A stretch of 17,147 nt of DNA. Source: Lenzites betulinus (Eukaryota > Basidiomycota > Agaricomycetes > Polyporales > Polyporaceae). The notes beneath the pieces were generated by a model. It ran no database searches, was not told the DNA's origin, and was given only the letters and a program-made list of their open reading frames with translations. The stretch is from the NCBI GenBank assembly GCA_022264855.1, contig JABYQU010000102.1:1-17147 (forward strand), in the 5' to 3' direction. Every line of letters begins with the position of its first letter. Within the stretch, counting starts at the first letter, position 1. Positions 1 through 6,330 of the stretch are shown piece after piece. Position numbers and translations under genes: made by a program.

Positions 1-731
1 CACTGAGGGAGCGCGGAAGCCTTTTTGCGAAGGCGCGGATCTGGTCGGGTAGGAGGGCGCTTGAGAGTGTATCGTTTTGCCGAGACGCGGAACGCGATAC
101 GCGGTGAATTGCGGGTGAGACGGCGCTATCGCCGTCGAAGGAGGAAGCCGACAAGTGAAACTTGTACACACACCCCCTGCGGTGGTCACCAGAATGATGC
201 ACTCAACCGACCGGTAAGGACGGATGAAAGAGACGGTCGAGAGCCCAGAAGGTCGAGACCGGGCTGCGAAGACGTCTCGCGGAGCGCGAGGAGATGCAAG
301 GTTCGCGTCGGGTGCCCTTACGGCGGCGCAGTACGCAGAGAAGCGCGGAGGGAGGGGAGGGGTAGCGGTAAGGCGGAAGGTGCGCAACGACTCAGCTAAG
401 CTGGCGTTTCCGCAGTACGCAGGAGGGTCGCTTCGTAGCCGGTGTCGGCGTCGCAGAAAACTCGTAACGCAATCGCAACGCTAAACGCTAAATCGCAGGG
501 GTTCGCAGTTCGCAGAGTTCGCAGGGTTCGCAGTTCGCAGTTCGCTGTTCGCAGGGTCGTCGCTGGGTTCTTCGAGGGAAAGTGAGATTCTGAGCCAAGG
601 GGGGGTCTGATTGTCACGGCCCGAGGGCGTAGGTATTTACAGGGAGAGTCCGCACGTCCGATGTCATCAGAAAGTCTCTACGGAAGGCCCATCGCGAAGG
701 GGATCGAGGCCACGATGCGCCGGACGCTAAC
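1..731. other. GC/CpG-rich stretch without a supportable gene
   Basis: No reading frame here shows a recognisable domain or a convincing exon structure. Open frames beginning at 25, 224 and 661 exist, but their translations are arginine-rich and low in complexity, as expected from GC-rich DNA. The sequence is full of short CG-containing repeats such as GCGGAACG near 735-750 and TTCGCAG near 502-554. A short frame starting with ATG at 661 (about 59 codons) could be a first coding exon of the gene that follows, but I could not find a decisive splice pair linking it. Confidence 0.5.
502..554. repeat. TTCGCAG heptamer array
   Basis: Seven copies of the 7-mer TTCGCAG (one changed to TTCGCTG) start at 502, 509, 518, 527, 534, 541 and 548. 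Some are separated by an extra AG or GG. The unit continues in degenerate form just upstream (AATCGCAACG, AATCGCAGGG from about 470). This is a short tandem microsatellite; no function is visible. Confidence 0.85.
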
Positions 732-2824
732 GCGTAACGCGGAACGCGGAACGTACCATCGCGCTCCGTACGGACCGGCGCCACGGAACGCAAGCCCTCG
801 CGCGCGGATCGGCCCATGCCCTCGCGATACCGCGCGATAAGCCGTCCGCATACGGGCAAGGCCCCCTGCGCTGCGATGAGTCCTCCGCACCACGAAGCCC
901 TCGGACTCGCGGAAACCGCGAAAAGAGTAGGTCGCGGGCGTTGGCTCGGCACGGGGCGTATCAACGCGAAGATGCATATGAAGATGAAGATGCGTATGAG
1001 GAGGAGGAGGAAGGAGAAGAAGGGACTGCGGCCGACTCTACTCCGGTCAGACCGAAGGTGCGTCCACTTAATATGCTGCACTGCTTTATAACATACATAT
1101 TAATCTCTTCTAGAACCTCACCGCTGCCCAAAAGCGAGCCTACAAGCAAAAAGAAGTACGCGCCAATCTTTCATCGCGTCGTGCCAACCCAAGCAGCATT
1201 ACGGCCACACAAATGCCGCGTCTGCACATCCAGGAAGACAAGAAAGCACCTGCAGGTACGAGCACGTCAAAAGATGCATTCAGCACATCCTGGCGGCGAC
1301 GCCTTCAGGAAGCTTCACGGTCGTCGCCATCGCTCAGCCACACTCCGCAAAAGCCCGTACCTCTCAAGGCTCCGACATCTAATAGTGAGCATTCCCTGTC
1401 GCTATCATGGTGTATATATGGGCTTATGATTTCGATCTAGCCGTGGCCAAGCAATCTTCCAAACGCCGCAATGTGGTCCATAGTAACCTTGAGGATGGTC
1501 GCCATCAATGGGAGCATGTTGGTGGGTTTACCGATCAAGATGTCGTCGTCGGCCGACCAGCAATGGGCACTATATCCCGGGCAACGAAAGGTGTGAAGGT
1601 ATGCGCGATGTTTACAGACTCGACATCATAAGACTGACCAGGCATTCATACTAGGGCATAGAGATGTACGAAGTCTCAGAGTCAGAAGAACTGGCGCGCG
1701 GCCAGAAGCGCAAGGCTGCACCGGCACCCAAGATCAAGGCTCATCACCAGAAGAAAGCTAAGAACGCTATAGTGATTTCTGATGATGACGAGCCCACCGT
1801 ATCGGTCGACTCAAAAGCTTACGATGTGCTCCCTGGCTGGGTGAAGCCCGCTATCAAAACGATCATCATTCCGTCCGTGCGGGAGTTTATTGGTTCGCAA
1901 GACGATCCTTGGTCGCTTGATACGGAGGAGTATACGTTCAGCGATCTCCTTCAGAGGTTGTTCGACAAGGTCTTCCCGCATCAGCGTTACGACTTTGGGA
2001 GCGGCGATGGCAAGATATATGCATGGGTAAGCCGTGCTTTGATCCTTTATGTGTATACTGACAGTGACCATGGTGTGTGTACAGTGCCAGCAGCAAGCCT
2101 ACGACTGGCGGCGGAACTTCCAGAAGACCGCTAACGCCGTTGTATTACAAGAGCGCACCGCGCGCCTCGCCGACGACACATTGACTGCTTCAGAGCGTAG
2201 TGAGCATGGCGTGAATCGCTGGCTGAAACACGCCATGCTTGCAGGCGGTGAAGCAATGTGGGGCGACCCAGATATTCGCGTCGTAAGTGTGTCTGTCTTG
2301 CCATGGCTCTACTGGCTAATTGACTCGTATTTCCTGAAGCCGGGCAATGCACGCAAGCAGCTTCAGTCGAAATATGTCCTCCAGGTAGTCGCATATCATC
2401 TGGCAAGCACAATCGGATCGGTCATGCCGGACTCGGAGGAGCAGTATCCTGTTGGTGCACTGGCATTGGCCGCCGCAGCTGTAAGCCTTCAGACACACCG
2501 TCTTGCAGTTCCGCCAAGTCGAACAATGACTGTTTTGTGTATCACCAGGTCCAGCGTGCATTCGAGTGGTACCTACACGACCAGCCCAGGGGGATCAAAC
2601 AGGGCCACTTCTCTACGGCCAATGTCGCTGGGCTTACGTCTTATTGGCGTAACAGCGCGGTTGCTGAGCTGTTGGACACGCCGCACCGCTTCGACCGTCT
2701 TCTCGAGAGCGCAACACTGTTGATTGATGCCGCTTCTGTAAGGACAAAGCCATGCCGTTCACAGATTGCTGCCGCGAGTATGTACACACGCGAACGCAGT
2801 AGTTCACCTGCACCTCCCATGTAA
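732..2824 (+). CDS. Uncharacterised fungal protein, multi-exon, 5' end unresolved
   Basis: I do not recognise a function. Splicing gives one continuous frame: exon to 1057, then 1114-1384, 1441-1598, 1655-2026, 2085-2282, 2340-2480 and 2549-2824 (TAA), with 53-68 bp GT-AG introns. The 57-bp intron 2283-2339 is itself in frame without stops, so it may be retained. The first visible exon is open from 732 but has no in-frame ATG, so the true start lies in an unseen upstream exon. The N-terminal part has an acidic run (DEDAYEEEEEGEEG) followed by a basic stretch (QKRAYKQKEVR). Exon 1655-2026 encodes lysine/arginine-rich, nuclear-signal-like sequence, then IVISDDDE, a hydrophobic-acidic pattern like a SUMO-interacting motif. 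The C-terminal half (YDWRRNF, VAYHLAST, GALALAAAAV, RAFEWYL) resembles from memory large agaricomycete families such as DUF6532, but I cannot verify this. It could be a host gene or an old transposon-associated gene. Confidence 0.6.
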
Positions 2825-3343
2825 TCAATGTTTCATAGCATGATGATGCACGTGCATCCGCGCCGTATTACTTGACATACGGATTCGACAGCTCTGCTCT
2901 CGCCGCCGTTAGTCTGCTGAGCGCTGGACAAGTCTGATTAGTCTGATGCTCTGAGGGCCTCCGGTAGCGAACTGCTTGCAGAATCTGGACCTCAGCAAAC
3001 CCCATTCTGACGCCTGAGGGTCTGAAGGGTCTGAATAACTTCTGAACGAGTCTGACTAGGTCTGTAACATCTGCATCAGAGCATACAGAGATTTGCAGAA
3101 GTACTGATGTAGGAGCCTGGGAGCAGCGTAATATCGTGCTTCGGAGGCATCCGGACGATCCATAACAACGCAGTGACACAGTGCATTTGCTATGCAACAC
3201 TGAAAAGCAGTGTGCGTTGTGTACGCCTGTCATGAGGCGTATTTGCTCCATTAAGGCAAGAACCCCGATTTTGAATGGTGGCGGTTATCACCCTGTCACT
3301 CGCTATTTCCAATGGTGCAAACACTGTGAAATCCCAAGGCATG
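2825..3343. other. Spacer between the uncharacterised gene and the hAT element
   Basis: No supportable gene. The minus-strand open frame 2868-3251 has no domain and no exon logic. The only structure seen is a TCTGA-rich patch at 2935-3063. The spacer's right edge is the 8-bp hAT target duplication. Confidence 0.6.
2935..3063. repeat. Dispersed TCTGA motif cluster
   Basis: The pentamer TCTGA occurs eight times in about 130 bp, usually as GTCTGA. Variants CCTGAGG and GTCTGT are interspersed. Spacing is irregular, so this is a degenerate simple repeat rather than an ordered tandem array. It lies in non-coding DNA downstream of the uncharacterised gene. Confidence 0.65.
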
Positions 3344-3351
3344 TATACTAC
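3344..3351. repeat. 8-bp target site duplication, left copy
   Basis: TATACTAC sits directly before the TAGGG terminus of the hAT element and is repeated exactly at 10345-10352 after the other terminus. An 8-bp duplication is the signature of hAT superfamily insertion. Confidence 0.95.
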
Positions 3352-3369
3352 TAGGGTACCGTGAGGAAT
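3352..3369 (+). repeat. hAT left terminal inverted repeat
   Basis: TAGGGTACCGTGAGGAAT matches the reverse complement of 10327-10344 at 17 of 18 positions. The TAGGG start is typical of hAT termini. Confidence 0.95.
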
Positions 3370-3390
3370 AGGGGTATTATTAGCTAGCAA

Positions 3391-3470
3391 TTGTTCACAA
3401 GTGTTAATAACCGGTTGTTAACTGTGAGGAAGTCGAGAGGTCGCCAGAGGGTTGTTAACAATTGTGAACT
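3391..3470. promoter_or_regulatory. Left subterminal motif array of the hAT element
   Basis: GTTAATAAC is at 3403-3411, and GTTGTTAAC is at 3414-3422 and 3451-3459. A short inverted pair (TTGTTCACAA near 3391, TTGTGAAC near 3462) frames them. The first two motifs flank an AACCGGTT palindrome. The same motif recurs at the other end of the element, as expected for transposase binding sites. Transposase binding is inferred from position and repetition. Confidence 0.7.
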
Positions 3471-3707
3471 ATACAAAAGACTTCAAAATATGATAATAGA
3501 CGCTGATTGCCCGTTCTGGAAGCCATACCAGACATTCGTCACGGCGTTGTGTTGAGAAAGGCAATTATTGGCAAATAGTGACTATTTTATTACTGGGGCC
3601 AGGATGCGCCCGGGTTCGGCCGACGCCAGCGAGCCTACCAACACACCAGCACCTGCCGCACAAACAAGCCCGCAAATATTCGCTGCTTACCCTCACTTGT
3701 TCAAGCT

Positions 3708-5678
3708 ATGAACCCCCTGGCACCGACCCTCTCGACCTCGCAACGTCTTCGAGAGCTGCGTGATATACTCGAGAACCTCCCCGAGTCTCTTCCCGAGCCT
3801 GAAGAGTCTCGTTTCTGTGGCTTTGCCGGGTTTGTGCCCGACCCTGAGGTCGTTGAATGGGTCGGAACCGTTGACGGTGCCGTGAACCGAGCCCTTGAGG
3901 TCGCATTTGGTGCCGGAGCGCGTTCGCAGGGTGTTCTCGTCATCGGGGAGCGAGGGAGAGCAGTCTGTGGTCTAGTCGACGCCCTGCAAGTCTACCAAGC
4001 TGCCTGCATGAACCCGGAGTCCGACGCGATACTCCTCAAGTGGATTGAGGATATACGCATGGGGGCCGAGCAAGCTTACAAGCACGAAAACAAGGTTGTA
4101 AGTGCTCGTATACAGGAAAGATGGCCCGCAATGTACTGACTTTAAATATCCAAGTTCCCGCCGCTGTCCAATCTCACTGCCAGTGGGCCACCCGACAATA
4201 CCACCTGCCAAGATGGGAGCAAGAAGTCAGCAGGATCAACGAGTTTGAAGAAGCGCAAAGCTGCTTCTCCTCTCGAAGAGGAAATCGCTGACGAGGTACG
4301 ACACTTAAGTAATCTTTGAATAAAGTAATCAGATTGCTCACCATATTCTGTGTGAAAGGACCAGCCAAGTAGGGTAGCAGGCATCCGCTTTTCGGACCTC
4401 ATCGACATCCCATGGCCCGCACAGGACGCAGTCGCTGCAGGTCGTCCTGTGAACGACTCGATCAGAGCGTTCGCAGTCAAGTGCAAACACAGCGAGTCCG
4501 GGAAGTCATATTGGCGCTGCACCGGTCCCGGTTGTACCTACATTCGTGCTGGACCGCCGCAGCTACCTCGTGTCCTGAAGCATGCTATGGTTTGTCGGGC
4601 TCTGGGGGTAGATGGAAGGCGGGAGGCGAACAGCAAAGCAGCGAAGGTGTCCCTTGGTGCATCACAGGGGGTGGTGGCTAAACCTGGTGTCGACATGCCC
4701 ACGAGCCTCTCGATAGCGGCGGCAGTCGAGAGTGGAGGCTCCGCAACCTTACTTCCCGCTATCAGCAGTGTCGGGAGCACGCCGAGTGAGCCTGTGAAGA
4801 CTGTCGAAGAGATCGCTGTCACCGTCGGCCGAAAGGAGCTGAAAACAAAGGTCAATTATCAAATCGTGAAGCTAATCTGTGTTCGAGGTCTCGTTCCTAC
4901 CGTCCTTGACACGCAAGAGTGGAAGAAGTTCTGTGCGGTCATTAACCCCAAATATAAACCGACATCCTCCTCCACCTTTGTCGACCGTTACATCCCTGCC
5001 GAAGCCGCACAGGTCCGAGTCCTCCAGCTCAACGCATTGCAGCAACTCTTTCATCTTACCTTGACATTCGACGGCGCCACTACACTCAAGCCGCAGTCTG
5101 TCTACACCATCCATATCACCACACAAGACCGTCGGGTGTACTTCATGGACGGTGCAGAGATGTCGAAGGATAGTCATACTGCAGAGAAGGTGATGGAGAT
5201 TATTCTCGAGGTTAGTGCTGCACGAATCGGTGAGACGGGGGTAACAGCATAACTGATTGGCGCTTTTCCCAATGTGGCAGGTCATGGAAGCCGTGGGCGT
5301 TGAACGGTTCTCAGGCGTCTGCTCCGATAGTGCAGGGAACACTCGCAAAGCTCGTGCGCTACTGGCTAAGGCGATACCAACACTGCTTGACCTGCCGGAC
5401 TGCTGCCATCATCTACAGAACACGTCAAAGGACATCACAAAGCTTACCGACTTCAAAGGGGTGCGTTTTCTATCGTCGCAGTCACATGTACTGGCTGATC
5501 AGACTCACAACACCGTGCCCTTATACTAGTTCATCTCAAATTTGCGTAAGATCGTGCAATACTTCCGCCGGTCGACGAAAGCTTCGTCTGAGCTGACCTC
5601 GATTCGAATCGAAGATGGTGTCACGCGTGGTTTGCAAAGCATGGGCAAGACACGGTTTGCGACCGTCTACTGGAGTGC
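3708..5678 (+). pseudogene. hAT transposase, 5' part (exons 1 to 5a)
   Basis: This encodes the N-terminal 570 or so residues of a roughly 1010-aa transposase, which cuts and joins the element's ends. The start is ATG 3708. Exons are 3708-4097, 4155-4295, 4359-5210, 5281-5460 and 5530-5678, all in one frame after removal of 57-70 bp introns. Residues 1-160 are an acidic, unassigned N-terminal region, followed by a basic KKRK at 162-165. A BED-like zinc finger has C231, C236, H252 and C256. The RNase H-like core supplies FDGATT (D415, presumed first catalytic Asp), CSDSAGN (D477, second Asp) and the conserved CCHHLQN at 502-508. The coding sequence stops at codon 571, inside the conserved TRFATVYWSA region, where an LTR retroelement sits. 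Reading on adds five residues from the LTR (VRMTG) before TAG at 5695. The GTG at 4449 is internal, not a start. Confidence 0.9.
5674..5678. repeat. 5-bp target site duplication, left copy
   Basis: AGTGC immediately precedes the TGTAAG end of the retroelement and recurs at 8593-8597 after the CTTACA end. Collapsing the two copies rejoins the transposase frame exactly (YWSA followed by ESLRVCLPSIRQL), which fixes the boundary to the base. Confidence 0.96.
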
Positions 5679-5974
5679 TGTAAGAATGACGGGGTAGGTG
5701 CCTTACTGGGCTCCTATCCCTTGGGTACTCTGGTCCGGGCTCGTATTTGGGCTCGGCGTACTCGTAGGGATGGTGGAGGGTAGTAAGGACTTACCCTCCA
5801 CCAGGCGCCCGAGTTCCGAATACTCGGGACACCGTACGCGGTGGCATTACATACATGCGGCTATCCGCGCGCTAATATGCGCGCGTGTACGTATGGTCCG
5901 ATTCCGTATATTTTAGTTGTGCGTTTCGCACAACTAAAGGATCCTGTAGGAGCGCAGGATACGCGCTCCTTACA
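5679..5974 (-). repeat. 3' LTR of the nested retroelement
   Basis: In element orientation it runs from TGTAAGGAGCGC (5974) to CATTCTTACA (5679), 296 bp, with 6-bp terminal inverted repeats. It contains at least six hairpins, two with perfect 12-bp stems, and a TATA-like AAAATATA around 5904-5912. Its first 37 bp are identical to 8556-8592. Its length is inferred from the TSD on one side and the polypurine tract plus 37-bp match on the other, since a full 5' LTR is not available for comparison. Confidence 0.88.
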
Positions 5975-6330
5975 CTCTCCCCCACTAGACCTGATCCCAG
6001 GTCTACAGCTGTATAGTAAAGAATATAAATAGTATATATTTTTTGAGGGCCACAAATAGCAGTGGCCATTACGCCTATGATACACAGAAGTCGTCGTGGC
6101 GTCCGACGGTTCATGGTAGGGGTCACCGATAGGTGACCCTGCGTCTGGGTGTACGAACCGTGCTCGACGAGGCTGACGGTAAGAGGCGGCGTGCCCGATA
6201 ATATACTCGTCCACCAATTTCGGTGGGGTTATGATTGTTGATTAGCCAATAGTAGTCGACGCAGGTGGGGCAGGCACCTGCGCGGTGATAGTATCATGGG
6301 CGGTGAACCACATAGGTTCACGACGCCATG
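5771..6330. other. Hairpin series in the LTR and 3' untranslated region
   Basis: Perfect stems (arms, loop) are: 5771-5782/5792-5803, 12 bp, loop 9; 5808-5814/5822-5828, 7 bp; 5830-5834/5839-5843, 5 bp; 5866-5872/5879-5885, 7 bp; 5912-5923/5927-5938, 12 bp, loop TTT; 5948-5955/5963-5970, 8 bp; 5986-5993/5998-6005, 8 bp; 6048-6053/6062-6067, 6 bp; 6120-6127/6132-6139, 8 bp, enclosed by 6106-6112/6155-6161, 7 bp; 6211-6215/6222-6226, 5 bp; 6260-6267/6275-6282, 8 bp; 6303-6309/6315-6321, 7 bp, enclosed by 6295-6299/6326-6330. Nine stems of at least 7 bp with 3-9 nt loops lie in 560 bp. Random equal-base DNA would give about one per 2.3 kb. The role is unknown; RNA packaging, dimerisation, stability or 3'-end formation are possibilities. 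Confidence 0.88.
5975..5983 (-). promoter_or_regulatory. Polypurine tract of the retroelement
   Basis: On the minus strand GGGGGAGAG directly abuts the TGTAAGG start of the 3' LTR. This is where LTR retroelements keep the polypurine tract that primes plus-strand DNA synthesis. Confidence 0.85.

Noticed and set aside
502..554. CRISPR-like repeat array
   Set aside because: The unit is 7 bp, essentially without spacers, in a eukaryotic genome. It is a microsatellite.
614..1081. Minus-strand open frames at 614-1081 and 961-1149
   Set aside because: They are antisense to the exon ending at 1057, which has a matching donor and acceptor and an acidic coding pattern. Their translations show no domain.
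4449..5252. Separate gene starting at 4449
   Set aside because: The codon at 4449 is GTG and the frame is continuous upstream to 4359 and, after splicing, to ATG 3708. It is exon 3 of the hAT transposase.
5945..5974. The 30-bp TGTAGGAG...CTCCTTACA palindrome as an independent mobile hairpin or MITE
   Set aside because: Its two copies are explained as the outer end of the two LTRs: both are adjacent to the element end or polypurine tract and one abuts the target duplication.
6106..6161. tRNA-like fold with nested stems
   Set aside because: It has no acceptor-stem pairing, no TTCGAAC-type T arm and no A/B box spacing. It is better seen as part of the hairpin series.
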